Notes: a model not told the origin generated them from the letters alone. 64,000 bases of DNA from Chryseobacterium sp. StRB126 (GCF_000829375.1 NZ_AP014624.1:2232001-2296000), one strand, 5' to 3'. Shown: positions 36,101 to 44,278, counted from the first letter of the stretch. Numbers and translations are program-made.

Positions 36101-36791
36101 CAATGGTGGAGGCGGTGCCAATGGTACCTTAATAGCAATGTGTTCGGCAAGTATTACGCCGCAGCCGCCTGTTATTAAGCAACTTACTCCTGATGACCAA
36201 ACGGTATGTACAAATACAACACCTGCAGCGATTGCAGTTTCTGCAACAGGAACAGGAACATTGAATTATCAATGGTACAGTAACACAACTAACACCAATA
36301 CTGGAGGAACAATAATAGCTGGGGCTACATCTGCAAGTTATACACCGCCAGCATCTTCTGTTCCGGTAACAAATTATTACTACGTAGTGATTGCAGATGA
36401 TAATGGAAGTACAACCTCACCTTCGGTAGATGTTATTATAAATGATTGTACAGGAGTACCATGCTATAAACCAGGTGCTACGACTGGTGGAGCAACATTA
36501 ATTAGCAAGGTAGGAATCACCTCGTTAGACAGATCAATGGCACAAGCTGATAACTGGCCTGCAATACGTAGCGGAGCATGGCTTGTATTGGAAGCTAAAA
36601 CCAAAGGTTTTGTACCTAACCGATTGCCTTTTGATGCTTCAGGTAACCCTGTGGGAATTCCTGCTGCTAATTTCGTAGAAGGGATGATGGTGTATGATAC
36701 AACAAATAAATGCCTGAAAGTGTATACCTCAACAGATGGTGGAACTACATTCAGCTGGCAATGTATGAACACACAGACATGTCCTGATTAA
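30171..36791 (+). CDS. Giant secreted surface protein with eight GEVEDY repeats
   Basis: 2206 residues. A signal peptide ends near TAVKSQ; a beta-rich N-terminal domain follows (about 35-235). Then come eight repeats of roughly 180-205 residues, each with DYGDVPxSY, an acidic calcium-type loop such as NNGTNGDGADEDG, GWIDFNNNGKFEASE, a VDERSIGxG block and a closing GEVEDY. The closing motifs start at residues 439, 640, 839, 1043, 1226, 1426, 1624 and 1816. After that lie a beta domain, an Ig/PKD-like domain (QWYSNTTN, about 1995-2085) and a C-terminal segment with GMMVYDTTNKCLKVYTS. I see no typical T9SS C-terminal sorting domain. Likely an adhesin or cell-surface fibre. Confidence 0.85.
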   Translation: MKLKPTYYDVRKYTFRSAWIILMTFSSFTAVKSQNLLTESFNYVSGTLLTNANWLQFAAGTPTIAVSNGNLPSTGTIVNNFGNKVSLASSGQDLYRSFTAVALNTTTPAVYASAVVNVSAAQAAGDYVISLNDIARLYIRSNGTGFSFGVMRSPGTVAYESTVRPFNTNIRVVLKYEQVTGASNDIVKLYADPASGTEPSTADISHTGTAADMTSVSYIALMQGTAANAPTLEVDGITVGTTWASVTSAIYDYGDVPSSYDFTKDGVYAPAVHSLVPNFSLGSVLPDSELTPNSVSSGADNNGANGDGADEDAINIATNQIRKGIPYTLNVPVSNASGTKYLYGWIDFNNNGKFEAGEFATVAFSTTGSSIQVLTWLPAQTSTIAAGATKLYMRLRTSDRVLQDFTTAASGGAVIDERSIGNGAVSTGNAADNGIVAGGEVEDYQIEVTNTFDYGDVPAAFENDKDGNPLPALHAPLSGFTMGTLLDTEISPNSVAAGADNNGTNGDGADEDGITSLTSVSRNVAYSITVPVNVPGTLTGTKYVYGWLDINGDGRFQIGEFTTTTIAVTGATNATLTWTAAQTALIPAGTSKVYARLRLSNLSLLDFNSGSNSAVIDERSIGNGATASNNAANALITAFGEVEDYQLPVDLYDFGDVPASYEINNAGVSNPARQIATPQYKIGSVIDSEGAVQSVTVGNDNNGTNGDGIDEDGFSGTLPVITKAAPFSFSVPVTVQTASSVIAWIDFNNNGKFEASEASYTLATGSVTGYQSASVGTSVKTFWFRGTQTNTIPDGINNLYVRIRLTQTAGTDNTVTTAVDERSISDGANTGIYTIPVNGEVEDYRFTVIRNLDFGDAPESYEMDKDGLGNPANFKPARNSATDALFLGMSYTLEPGPSSVASGTDNNNPNGDGPSDDGLSLDQLRIRTNAVNTYTVGVNNTTGAAATLYAWIDFNNNGRFEASEFATAPVANNAVSANVSFTAAQVNTIAASTGKVYMRLRLVQPNAELTIADLTTGTNAMVVDERAIADGLSTGLYTSASLGEIEDYQLIITKDYGDVPDSYENGIPASHTNSIIPELIIGTTVDYELINNAVASGDDNNGTNGDGADEDGVITPQTITSGAPFTLTVPVNTTVTGTKNLYAWIDFNGDGVFNGNEASAVSVSVTAGTTSNFTLTWNSTNASPSVISAGKTYVRLRLSGTALTNSNSANVVLIDTRSFGQGVDEGEIEDYQFQVSNLYDYGDVPANLYEYTKDAVPVYQPARQASSSTLRLGNTVDIESAPNAVAANADNNGTNGDGTDEDGITSVMPVYKGINYYSKVSVLNNTGAAKTLYGWIDINNNGRFEASELASVSVPTSASQQTATLLWTGTSTNTIPTGTTKVYMRLRVSENLSMSDFVTGVPGALVDERSIGDGLNTGLYNIAYGGEVEDYLLPVITDLDYGDTAHASYETSRTNTVAPARQASSQGLYLGNNPADYEVVKQIQTGNALGDDTDGEDDEDGTVPGPVVSGGGYSLNVTATNSTSAAKTLYGWIDFNNNGSFEASEATMASVPAGVSQGNIVLNWATTATSIVGNPSQLYMRLRISEGVLTDFITGAPGLVVDERALADGLSTGEYAASPVIYNGEIEDYTIPVATDLDYGDVPVSYEKPGAVLIPARQISSAALQIGTTPDIEPSAQSVVADTDNNTTNGDGLDEDGVNPSANEVIRGTAFSLPVKVTNVIGLAKVLYGWIDINNNGVFESKEATSVSVPNNTVNGTVTLTWTAANTADIATSNVYLRLRLSDGTLTDNTVTALYDERAVGDGQTTGAYAANAYRGEIEDYRLHVTSPIACSGTANIPANGTITVNGIQVTSSSSGNVTYYTPAYGSCSGDTISPGSLWVGNNSQTTATPASAWSVTFTFDKPVNDLVILLSGSGNTYNEDFIFNSNGGAVSLFSNNSCYSTINGNKIISGQGSPPGTGGGGVFKISAPNAFTTLTINGGGGANGTLIAMCSASITPQPPVIKQLTPDDQTVCTNTTPAAIAVSATGTGTLNYQWYSNTTNTNTGGTIIAGATSASYTPPASSVPVTNYYYVVIADDNGSTTSPSVDVIINDCTGVPCYKPGATTGGATLISKVGITSLDRSMAQADNWPAIRSGAWLVLEAKTKGFVPNRLPFDASGNPVGIPAANFVEGMMVYDTTNKCLKVYTSTDGGTTFSWQCMNTQTCPD

Positions 36792-36806
36792 TTAATAATA
36801 AATATT

Positions 36807-36846
36807 CATTCCGGAATCCAGAAATTGGATTGCCATTCCGGAATGG
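36807..36846. repeat. Paired palindromes in the 3' region of the surface protein gene
   Basis: Two copies of ATTCCGGAAT occur 15 bases apart, the second inside the perfect 14-base palindrome CCATTCCGGAATGG (36833-36846). They follow the giant gene's stop codon by about 15 bases and precede the next gene by about 25. They can fold as hairpins and may act as a weak terminator or RNA-processing site; a protein-binding site is also possible. Confidence 0.5.
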
Positions 36847-36871
36847 ATTTTAACTGTTAAAAAAACAAAAA

Positions 36872-37360
36872 ATGAAATACACACATCAATATGTCATATT
36901 TTTAATAGTGACATTTTTAGCAGGGTGCCTTTCGGTTATCTCTGCACAGGAAAAAAGTCCTTTAACGAACAGCGTTTTAAATTTTGAAGGAACGGGCTTT
37001 CATCCCGGAACAAAAATGTTGAGACTTTCAGGGGCCTCATTGCAACGTACTGATAACAAAAGAGCTTCCCTTAATGATAAAGGAATAGTAGTCGGGGAAA
37101 GCGGATTATATCAGATTTCTTTTTCTGGCAATATGCGGGAAAATGACAATTTTGAGCAAAAAGAAGAATATGTTGTATATATCAACGGTACGGAAGTGAT
37201 GAAAGGCTATGAAGTTCCTTCACCTCCTACAGGAGTTCTGTCTTTTCAAAAAGAGCTAAAAAAGGGTGATATATTAAGTATCGGGACTACTGCTGATGAT
37301 AAGGACCTGAAGAGTATGGCCGGAATTAATATGCTGTCGATGAGATTGCTGAAAAACTAA
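36872..37360 (+). CDS. Small secreted jelly-roll protein (C1q/TNF-like)
   Basis: 162 residues. The signal region contains LAGC, a possible lipobox, but also a later signal-peptidase site at VISAQ, so lipoprotein or soluble form is undecided. The body has RTDNKRASLNDKG and ESGLYQISFSGNM, with a closing block KKGDILSIGTT, consistent with a C1q-like jelly roll. It lies 80 bases downstream of the giant surface protein and may be co-transcribed. Confidence 0.6.
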   Translation: MKYTHQYVIFLIVTFLAGCLSVISAQEKSPLTNSVLNFEGTGFHPGTKMLRLSGASLQRTDNKRASLNDKGIVVGESGLYQISFSGNMRENDNFEQKEEYVVYINGTEVMKGYEVPSPPTGVLSFQKELKKGDILSIGTTADDKDLKSMAGINMLSMRLLKN

Positions 37361-37381
37361 TTGTGTAACTATAAAGCAACA

Positions 37382-37906
37382 ATGAAAAAAACAATAACAA
37401 CAATCATTCTGTTCGCCGCGATAGCTGTACAGTCACAGGTCGCCATAGATAAACCGAACATAGCGAATGGTTCTGTTTCTCTCGAGTTTGGTGATACGGA
37501 GAACAAGGGAATAATTCTTCCTTATGTTACCTCCAAAAGCGGGATTACAGAAAACGGGACAATAATTTATGATGCTTCAGATTTTAAAATTAAATACCTC
37601 AAAGACACCAACACCTGGTTTGACTTAAGCGTGGATCCCACGGGAACGGCTGATCTAAGCATCCAGGGAAGTGATAAAATAGAACAGCCAGGGGCTAAAG
37701 TAACTATTTATTCCACAGCAAGTGCAGATGATGCTTTGCAGGGAATTCTTGTGCTGGGAGATACAGATAAGGCAATGATATTGCCCAAAGTTGCCAGCCC
37801 TCATCTGAATATTATCAACCCAAGTGCGGGAATGATGGCTTATGATACTGTTAAAAAACAATTGGCGGTTTATAATGGCAAAGTATGGACATTTTGGAAA
37901 CCATAG
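37382..37906 (+). CDS. Small secreted protein sharing a C-terminal motif with the giant surface protein
   Basis: 174 residues from the start MKKTITTIILF at 37382; an upstream in-frame Met only adds a non-signal extension. The signal peptide ends at AVQSQ, mature end VAIDKPN. The C-terminus has AGMMAYDTVKKQLAVYNGK and VWTFW, the same pattern as GMMVYDTTNKCLKVYTS at the end of the giant protein. This shared tail suggests a common assembly or anchoring function. The gene starts 21 bases after the previous stop. Confidence 0.6.
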   Translation: MKKTITTIILFAAIAVQSQVAIDKPNIANGSVSLEFGDTENKGIILPYVTSKSGITENGTIIYDASDFKIKYLKDTNTWFDLSVDPTGTADLSIQGSDKIEQPGAKVTIYSTASADDALQGILVLGDTDKAMILPKVASPHLNIINPSAGMMAYDTVKKQLAVYNGKVWTFWKP

Positions 37907-37923
37907 ATTTTAATTGATACCAT

Positions 37924-37969
37924 CTTCGGCCAGGTAGTTGTGATAGGAAATACTCTGCTTTGGCCGAAG
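37924..37969 (+). terminator. Inverted repeat after the surface-protein group
   Basis: A perfect 9-base inverted repeat, CTTCGGCCA and TGGCCGAAG, is separated by 28 bases and lies 17 bases after the stop codon. The right arm is followed only by CTTTATG, so as an intrinsic terminator it is weak. Confidence 0.4.
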
Positions 37970-38199
37970 CTTTATGCCATGGATAAAATATAACAGGATT
38001 GTTGGAGAAAGTAAAAAAGAACTTTTAGAAATAATGGTAAAATTCGTTTATAGATCAAAAGTATCAATACCTTTTTTTGTAGAATAACTGTTACGAGATG
38101 CTATACTGTTTTTAAACACTAAAAGACTGAAAAATATTTTAAATGATAGACCTGAAAAGAGATTAACATAGGATGACCAATAGAAAAAATGGAAAGAAC

Positions 38200-38554
38200 G
38201 GGTGGAAGACATCTAAATTTTTTAAATGTCAAGATGAAGAGATAAAAGCTATGTTTGCAGATGTTCTTATGAAGTGGTCGAAACTCTTGGAGTATGATTT
38301 TTTCAGATTATATTCTCTGTTCATCCTCTTCATCGATTAATGCTAAAAGTAAAAACTAAAATATGGCTTCTCTGTTTGTTTTCAGAAAAAAATATACATA
38401 AAATTTTTTGATTTTATATTAGAATTAGTAATAAAACAGTAGAAAAATGAAGCAACAGATCGTAACGGAATATAGAATTCATAAGACAACCCTCTATGAA
38501 TGGATCATTAATATTAGGAATCAGAAGAAAAATAATTACCACAACCTAGTCTGA
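38200..38554 (+). pseudogene. Decayed HTH-1 family gene, copy b
   Basis: One frame reads KFFKCQDEEIKAMFADVLM and then KWSKLLEYDFFRLYS before a stop, matching the N-terminal domain of the intact HTH-1 genes. After that, in shifted frames, FRKKIYIKFFDFILELV and TEYRIHKTTLYEW match the C-terminal HTH. Internal deletions, frameshifts and in-frame stops make it non-functional. The partner HTH-2 gene 20 bases downstream is still intact. Confidence 0.8.
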
Positions 38555-38573
38555 AAAGCACAATTAACAAAAT

Positions 38574-38906
38574 ATGGAAGAAACAAGCCCTGATTACAAA
38601 ATGATCTTCACTGATATCATTACCGAACAATTTCCTCACAAAAAAAAAATATGCCAAAACATTTTAGGAAAAGAAAAGTTATCAACGTTCGATATTATAA
38701 AATTAAATAAACTATTATTTGAAAAGGAAAACAAGGAAAAAAATACCTTCAATCAAAAGCATCGTTCTTACGACACATCTACAATTCGGGAAATCTTAGA
38801 TTATCAAATAAAAAATAATCTAAATAATACAGAACTGGCAAATTACTTTATGCTGAGCCGAAATTCGGTAACGAAGTGGAAGAAGATGTTTAATATCAAT
38901 CAATAG
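38574..38906 (+). CDS. Small HTH protein, HTH-2 family copy b
   Basis: 110 residues, intact, starting MEETSPDYKMIFTDIITEQF. It carries the family core FNQKHRSYDTSTI and the C-terminal HTH LNNTELANYFMLSRNSVTKWK. It is orphaned: its HTH-1 partner just upstream has decayed. Retention of this gene alone suggests that HTH-2 can act on its own or that decay is recent. A strong terminator lies about 110 bases downstream. Confidence 0.72.
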   Translation: MEETSPDYKMIFTDIITEQFPHKKKICQNILGKEKLSTFDIIKLNKLLFEKENKEKNTFNQKHRSYDTSTIREILDYQIKNNLNNTELANYFMLSRNSVTKWKKMFNINQ

Positions 38907-39012
38907 GATAAGATGATTTAAGATTTTTCATCTGTATTCGTTCTATCATTTTCTTATCATTCAAAATAAACACAAACAAGTCCTAAAAATTACAAAAAAT
39001 AAAAACATCAAT

Positions 39013-39047
39013 AAAAACCAGAGCCGAAAATTTCGGCTCTGGTTTTT
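39013..39047. terminator. Strong bidirectional intrinsic terminator
   Basis: A perfect 17-base inverted repeat centred at 39030, with GC-rich core CCAGAGCCGAAA, is flanked by A-tracts on the left and T-tracts on the right. It lies between the convergent HTH-2 gene and the TPR-AraC gene and suits both. Confidence 0.9.
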
Positions 39048-39123
39048 ATTTTAATTGTCAAGAACTCATTGTAAACAAGAGTTTAAGTTTTATTTATATT
39101 GCTTTCTGAAGGCTTTCCGAATT

Positions 39124-40734
39124 TTATAATTGAGTTTGTTTGTTCTTTTTTAGATTTCCTATAAAATAGGAAGGAGTGACCCCGGTTTCTTTCTTGAATA
39201 CCGTTATAAATACCTGATGGGATGCAAAACCGCATTCTTCTGCAAGATAGCTTATTTTATATTCCAGGTAATGAGGGTCATCATACAGTTTTTGGGTTAT
39301 ATATTCAATTTTCAATCCGTTAATATAATTACTGAATGATTTCCCTTTTTGAATTTTTATGATTTCGGTAAGGTATCTCTGATTGGTATTCAATGAATGG
39401 GCGAGGGAGCTGAGATTTATATTTTTCTTTAGGTATTTGTCAGAACTTTCAAACTTATTTAGTTTGGAAAGTATAGAAGCCATTGTTTCGTCTGAAATAG
39501 GCGTAAATGCAGGTGGTTTTTTCTCTACTTTACTAGTGTTCTGAGTATTAGAAGTATTTACATTGAGCTTTTCAACCAGTTTTTCATAATTCTTCCTGAC
39601 CTTTCTGTTTTTTTGCCTCAGATATAATCCTCCGATAAAAATGATTGCAATAATTGCTAGTATGGCGCTGGTAAGAATTTTGAAAATACTGTTATTGTAA
39701 GAAATGTCCTTTTGTGTATTGATACCTTTGAGAGTGTTATCTGTTATTCTTTTCTGGGTGATCGAAATACTGTCGGAAAGGTCTGAATACAGCTGGGTAT
39801 ATTGTAAAGTAGAATCTTTGCTCTTAAGGGCATCATAGGAATTGGCCAGTACCATATAAGCAGTTAGCCTTTCATTGATATGCTTGCTTTTCTTTTCCAG
39901 TTTCAGTACCTCAGTGGAATAGGGGATTGCTTTTTGGGGCTGTTGTGTATACTCATAAAAGCTTCCTAATGCATTTAGGAGAATTATTTTGCTAGGTAAT
40001 GTTTTAATTTTTTTAGTTTCCAGAATATGTAAAGCTTCGAGAAGGTATTTTTCTGCCAATTCAGGCTGCTGTGGTTTATAAATGCCAGTATAAAACATAC
40101 CTATCTGGATATGGATAAAAGAAAGCATATAATATTTTTCATCTATACTAAGGATATTTTTATCATTCTCAGGTAGCTGTTCTATTTCGTATAAACTCTT
40201 CTTGAAATAAGAGAGAAGTGTATCCTGCGGGGCTTTGGTAGCCTCGGCATAGCTTGCTAACTTCAAATAAGTACTTGATGATCGGAGATGTTGATGATTT
40301 TTTATGTAATAGGAAAGCGCTATTTGAAATTCATTATAAGCTTCGCTATTCAGCCCTAAATTTCGGTAAGCTGAACCCCTAAATTCATGCACCTCTGCAA
40401 GAACCTCATCATCATTAAGTTCCTGAGCCAATTTTTCTGTTTTTTCTCCGTAGGTAAGGGATTTCTCATTATCTCCATTGCCATCAATAAGTTTTTTCAT
40501 CAGATATTTACAACTGGCCATCAATCCCTCTTTATATCCTATGGCTTCTGATCTTTTTTCAGCTTCTATATAAAGAGCTATTCCCTTATCCAAATCCATG
40601 GCCGGGTTGGCTGGTGAAGACAGTTTTGTGGCCAGGATGATCATCTTGTCGATTTCTTTTTTTTTTGCTTCTGAGGTTTGTTGTTTGCAGGCAAAAAATA
40701 TAAGACAAAATGAAAATAATAATAGTTTTTTCAT
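39124..40734 (-). CDS. Membrane-anchored TPR-AraC regulator, copy 1
   Basis: 536 residues. The N-terminus has a lipoprotein-like signal (LIFFACKQQ, Cys16). TPR-type helical repeats cover about 50-330; a transmembrane segment (ILAIIAIIFIGGLYL) lies near 350-370; the C-terminal 110 residues are an AraC-type HTH with LSSLAHSLNTNQRYLTEIIK, ISYLAEECGFASHQVF and FKKETGVTPSYF. The plan implies periplasmic sensing by TPRs and cytoplasmic DNA binding. Two relatives are at 55316 and 58177. The signal and targets are unknown. Confidence 0.82.
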   Translation of the reverse strand: MKKLLLFSFCLIFFACKQQTSEAKKKEIDKMIILATKLSSPANPAMDLDKGIALYIEAEKRSEAIGYKEGLMASCKYLMKKLIDGNGDNEKSLTYGEKTEKLAQELNDDEVLAEVHEFRGSAYRNLGLNSEAYNEFQIALSYYIKNHQHLRSSSTYLKLASYAEATKAPQDTLLSYFKKSLYEIEQLPENDKNILSIDEKYYMLSFIHIQIGMFYTGIYKPQQPELAEKYLLEALHILETKKIKTLPSKIILLNALGSFYEYTQQPQKAIPYSTEVLKLEKKSKHINERLTAYMVLANSYDALKSKDSTLQYTQLYSDLSDSISITQKRITDNTLKGINTQKDISYNNSIFKILTSAILAIIAIIFIGGLYLRQKNRKVRKNYEKLVEKLNVNTSNTQNTSKVEKKPPAFTPISDETMASILSKLNKFESSDKYLKKNINLSSLAHSLNTNQRYLTEIIKIQKGKSFSNYINGLKIEYITQKLYDDPHYLEYKISYLAEECGFASHQVFITVFKKETGVTPSYFIGNLKKNKQTQL

Positions 40735-41366
40735 TGTTGTGTTTTTATAATTATAGCGTATGATTATTTTAAAATTCCTTTTTGAGAGATTTTGGAAGAT
40801 AAATCCTAAAATTTTATTTAGTTAGTTTTGATCCTTTTTGTTAGTGTGAACTTAGAAGTATAACAAAAGTTTTTCATTATTTTCGATGCAAATATATATG
40901 TTTATAAACTTGAGTTCATATTTTCTGATATTTATTATTAATTATTTCCAAATTTGATAACTTTAAATAATGATTAATAATTTGATCATCAGTATTATTT
41001 ATTTGTAAAATGTTACATTTTAAAAGAGGGAATTTTTTGTCTTCACTAGAATCATTGGAAAATTATAAATTACAATTTGATGCTTTGTTTTTTATTATGC
41101 TAAATTCTATCCCATAATGTGTCGAACTTATTTTATCATCTTTAAAAATAGGGTATTTCTTATCATCTTTCCTGTGTTTAATTAACTGTATATTAGTATT
41201 TTATATTTTATCGTCTATTGAGAAGAAAAAATTATAAATAAGTATTTAAAAATTTAATTATTTCCGAAATTATTACAGCATATTTTTTTTAGTACCCTAA
41301 TAAAGATATAATATTGTAACCACATAGTCCAATAAAGACTGATGTCCTAATAAAAAAACATAAATT
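40735..41366. other. Intergenic region without recognised genes
   Basis: About 630 bases of AT-rich DNA upstream of the TPR-AraC gene on one side and of a broken secreted-protein gene on the other. I see no coding region, RNA gene or convincing promoter in it. Confidence 0.5.
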
Positions 41367-41475
41367 ATGAAAAAAAAGGTTGTCTGCTTTTGCGGTTTCA
41401 TTATCTGTTGCTACATCGGCTCAATCTGGAAATGTTGGGATTAATACGCCAAATCCGACAGAAATACTTTGGTAA
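41367..41475 (+). pseudogene. Fragment of a secreted-protein gene with poly-A frameshift
   Basis: ATG followed by eight A leads into a frame that stops early. Removing one A gives MKKRLSAFAVSLSVATSAQ and then GNVGINTPNPTEIL: a signal peptide and the VGINTPNP mature start of the secreted family, closest to the gene at 54248 (LLTAFAVSLCFSLYAQ). A stop follows at once, so only the first 30-odd codons remain. Confidence 0.75.
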
Positions 41476-41643
41476 AATTGAAAAAGAATTTTCTAGTATA
41501 AATAGTATAAAGATCGAATGTTTCAATCTATAGATTGATGTTATGGCCTTTTGAACAATGCGATATTGGACTTTCTACCAATATATAGTAATTGAAGATA
41601 CTTGAACTTTACAACAATAGTAATCACATTTAAAAAACAAAAA

Positions 41644-42435
41644 ATGAGTAAGACAATTTTGATTACAGGTGCAGCAAGCGGATTTGGAAAAATCGCAGCA
41701 TTTGATTTAGCGAAAAAAGGACACAAGGTAATTGCTACTGCACAGGTTTACCCGCAGATGAGCGACCTTATAAGAGAAGCAAAAGAACAGGGAGTAGAAC
41801 TTACAGTAGACAAACTTGATGTTACCAATCCTCGTGATATCGCTTATATTTATGGAAAATATGATATCGATATTTTAATCAGCAATGCAGGAATAATGGA
41901 AGGCGGGCCTATTGCCGAGCAGCCAATCGATTTAATCCGTTCTATGTTTGATGTAAACGTCTTTGGCGGGTTGGAATTGGCGCAGGGATTCATCAAAAAA
42001 TGGATAGGCCAAAAGAAACCGGGGAAAATTGTATTTACAACTTCTATGGGAGAACTATGGACTGTTCCTTATGTAGCTGCTTATTGTGCATCAAAGCATG
42101 CGATGGGATCTATAGCTGAAGGTTTAAAAACAGAATTGGCTCAGTTTAATATTAAAATTGCGACCTGTAATCCGGGTGTTTTTGGAACAGGATTTAACGA
42201 CCGTGGGGTAGATACTATTTCCCGTTGGTACAACCCTGAAACTAATTTTACACCACCTTCAGTTTTCGATGGTACTGCAGAATCATTAGCTCATCAGCTG
42301 GATCCGCAGTCAATGGCAGACTGTATTGTAGATGTAACATTAGATGATAATCCTAATTTCAGAAATGTACATCCAAAAGAAACGGAAGATTTTGTAAAAC
42401 AATTGCAGGCAGAAGCTTGGGTTGCTAAAAGTTAA
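41644..42435 (+). CDS. Short-chain dehydrogenase/reductase SDR-1
   Basis: 263 residues from the start MSKTILITGAASGFGK at 41644; the longer in-frame start lacks family features. The NAD(P)-binding GAASGFGK, SNAG, catalytic Ser in TTSMGEL, and YCASKHA with Tyr/Lys define a classical SDR. The substrate is unknown. A terminator-like hairpin follows 15 bases after the stop. A fragment of a related SDR lies on the opposite strand at 48267-48371. Confidence 0.85.
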   Translation: MSKTILITGAASGFGKIAAFDLAKKGHKVIATAQVYPQMSDLIREAKEQGVELTVDKLDVTNPRDIAYIYGKYDIDILISNAGIMEGGPIAEQPIDLIRSMFDVNVFGGLELAQGFIKKWIGQKKPGKIVFTTSMGELWTVPYVAAYCASKHAMGSIAEGLKTELAQFNIKIATCNPGVFGTGFNDRGVDTISRWYNPETNFTPPSVFDGTAESLAHQLDPQSMADCIVDVTLDDNPNFRNVHPKETEDFVKQLQAEAWVAKS

Positions 42436-42450
42436 GATATTAAATATTAC

Positions 42451-42489
42451 AGAGATGCGCAATTATTAAAGTAATTTTTGCGCATCTCT
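42451..42489 (+). terminator. Intrinsic terminator after SDR-1
   Basis: A perfect 12-base stem, AGAGATGCGCAA and TTGCGCATCTCT, followed by TTTTTAC, lies 15 bases beyond the SDR-1 stop codon. It separates SDR-1 from the GlcG-like gene. Confidence 0.8.
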
Positions 42490-42518
42490 TTTTACTAAAA
42501 ATTAAATAAAAAAATAAA

Positions 42519-42920
42519 ATGAATATCACATATAATGAGGCCACAAAGGCTTTACAGGCCTCCATTGAAAAAGCAAAAGCATTCAATATCCCTGTAAGCC
42601 TTGCTGTAGTAGATACAGGAGGTCATCTTGTGGCTTTTGCCCGTTTAGACAGTGTTTATGGAGTAATAGATTTTGCGATTAAAAAAGCAAGAACAACAGT
42701 AATGTTCGGAATAGACAGTGATATTATGGGAACCATTATTTCTGGTGCAGATGTGCATGGATACGGAATGCTGAATTCGAATGAAGGACTGCTGACTATT
42801 GCTGGTGGAGTGGTGATCAGAAATCAGGAAGGAAACATCATCGGAGCCATAGCCTCTTCCGGAGGAACAACCGATCAGGATAAAGAAATTGCCGGTACAG
42901 GGGCAAGTGTGATTTCTTAG
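42519..42920 (+). CDS. GlcG/HbpS-like small protein
   Basis: 133 residues. The pattern VSLAVVDTGGHLVAFARLD, a central GVVIRNQEGNIIGAIASSGG and the closing DKEIAGTGA are the signature of the GlcG/HbpS family, found near oxidoreductases and in some heme-binding proteins. Function in this setting is unclear: cofactor binding or an enzyme accessory. It lies between SDR-1 and an AraC regulator. Confidence 0.85.
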   Translation: MNITYNEATKALQASIEKAKAFNIPVSLAVVDTGGHLVAFARLDSVYGVIDFAIKKARTTVMFGIDSDIMGTIISGADVHGYGMLNSNEGLLTIAGGVVIRNQEGNIIGAIASSGGTTDQDKEIAGTGASVIS

Positions 42921-42948
42921 ATTGAAGAGATTTAAATAGGGAAAGTTT

Positions 42949-43740
42949 ATGGAAATAATATTTGATAAGCTGGTATACTTATGGACATTTGAAAAAAAGA
43001 GAATTGATGAAGAATTTATTTCTGATCACGTTTTAGGTTTTCAGGTGTCAGGAGAGACCCATCTGTTTCATGATCGGGATACGACAGTCATCAAAGAAAA
43101 TACAACGGTATTCGTCCGGAAGAATCAATTGGTCAGAACGATCAGGTATCCCTCCAAAAAAGAAAAATATCAGTTTATTTCCATTACTTTAGACAGTGAA
43201 ATATTAAAGAAACATGCTTTAGAAAACGGGATTGCGCCAGACGGGCCATTTACTGATCAACGAAAACTTTTCTTTAAGTCGGATGATTTTTTCTCTTCTT
43301 ATTTTGTTTCACTTAAGCCCTATATTGACAAAAGAAAAATGGTTCCTGCCCGGCTTGAAGACCTGAAGATCAGAGAATCAATAGAACTTTTGCTGCAAAG
43401 TAATCCGGATTTTAAAAACCTGCTTTTTGATTTTTCAAAGCCCTATAAAATAGATTTAGAAGAGTTTATGGATCATCATTTTATGTTTAATGTACCTCTG
43501 AAATCTTTTGCTACACTTACCGGGCGAAGTCTTTCCGGATTTAAACGTGATTTTAGCAAAATTTTCAATGTGAAACCTACACAATGGTTTCGCGACAGAA
43601 GGCTTAAAGAAGCGTATTATCTTATCAAATATAAAAATAGAAAGCCGGTTGACATTTACATGAACCTGGGATTTGAAAACCTATCCCATTTTTATTATTC
43701 TTTTAAACAGAAATATGGTATTACGACTTCCGAAGTCTAA
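42949..43740 (+). CDS. AraC-family transcriptional regulator
   Basis: 263 residues. The N-terminal part (1-150) is a beta-rich sensing region; the C-terminal 100 residues contain the AraC double HTH, with FATLTGRSLSGFKRDFSKIF and PVDIYMNLGFENLSHFYYSF. It starts 28 bases after the GlcG gene. It probably controls the neighbouring oxidoreductase genes (context inference). It has no TPR or membrane part, unlike the other AraC proteins here. Confidence 0.85.
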   Translation: MEIIFDKLVYLWTFEKKRIDEEFISDHVLGFQVSGETHLFHDRDTTVIKENTTVFVRKNQLVRTIRYPSKKEKYQFISITLDSEILKKHALENGIAPDGPFTDQRKLFFKSDDFFSSYFVSLKPYIDKRKMVPARLEDLKIRESIELLLQSNPDFKNLLFDFSKPYKIDLEEFMDHHFMFNVPLKSFATLTGRSLSGFKRDFSKIFNVKPTQWFRDRRLKEAYYLIKYKNRKPVDIYMNLGFENLSHFYYSFKQKYGITTSEV

Positions 43741-43774
43741 TCGGCAATTAATCAAATTTTAAGTTTCAATAACA

Positions 43775-44278
43775 ATGGATTTTATTCAGCAATCAAATAA
43801 CTGGGCAAAAGGGGATATCGCTCAAGGGCAACTAATGATAGGGTTTGTAATGTTTTTTTTATTTCCTGTAATTATTCTTTCTATCCCGAGTCATAATGTC
43901 CTTTTAAAAGGAATGCTTATCCCCTTAAGCCTTTTGTTGGTGCTCAACCTGGCCTATGGAGGTTACCTGCTGTTAACAAGAACAAAAAATGTTCAGGAGA
44001 CCCAAAGATTATATGATAAAAATGACCAACAAACGCTGGAAAAGGAGCTTCACGACAAAGAAAAAGACGATAAAAGCTACCTTGTTTTTACCCGTATCTG
44101 GGCTTCTTTTGTTATCATTTCGGTTGTATTGTACTTTCTATCCGGCAAAGATTACCTGAAAGGGTTGTCACTTGGTTTTATCCTGATGTTTTTCGGTCTG
44201 TTGGTTGTTGATACCCATTTTCACTCCCGTTTAAAGGTTTATTACTCTTTCCTTCAGAAAGCCACTCAAGACAACTAA
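43775..44278 (+). CDS. Four-helix membrane protein, copy 1
   Basis: 167 residues with about four hydrophobic segments, two before and two after a charged central loop (about residues 75-105). It starts MDFIQQSNNWAKGDIAQGQL, matching the relative at 47774 (LSIWTKGDELQGKIMVGIG). Both relatives are near SDR genes. Function is not recognised; it may be a membrane partner of the oxidoreductases. Confidence 0.65.
   Translation: MDFIQQSNNWAKGDIAQGQLMIGFVMFFLFPVIILSIPSHNVLLKGMLIPLSLLLVLNLAYGGYLLLTRTKNVQETQRLYDKNDQQTLEKELHDKEKDDKSYLVFTRIWASFVIISVVLYFLSGKDYLKGLSLGFILMFFGLLVVDTHFHSRLKVYYSFLQKATQDN

Noticed and set aside
40900..41340. Promoter or attachment site suggested by long A/T runs
   Set aside because: The runs match the general base composition; no TTTG/TAnnTTTG pair at proper spacing and no repeated ends were found.
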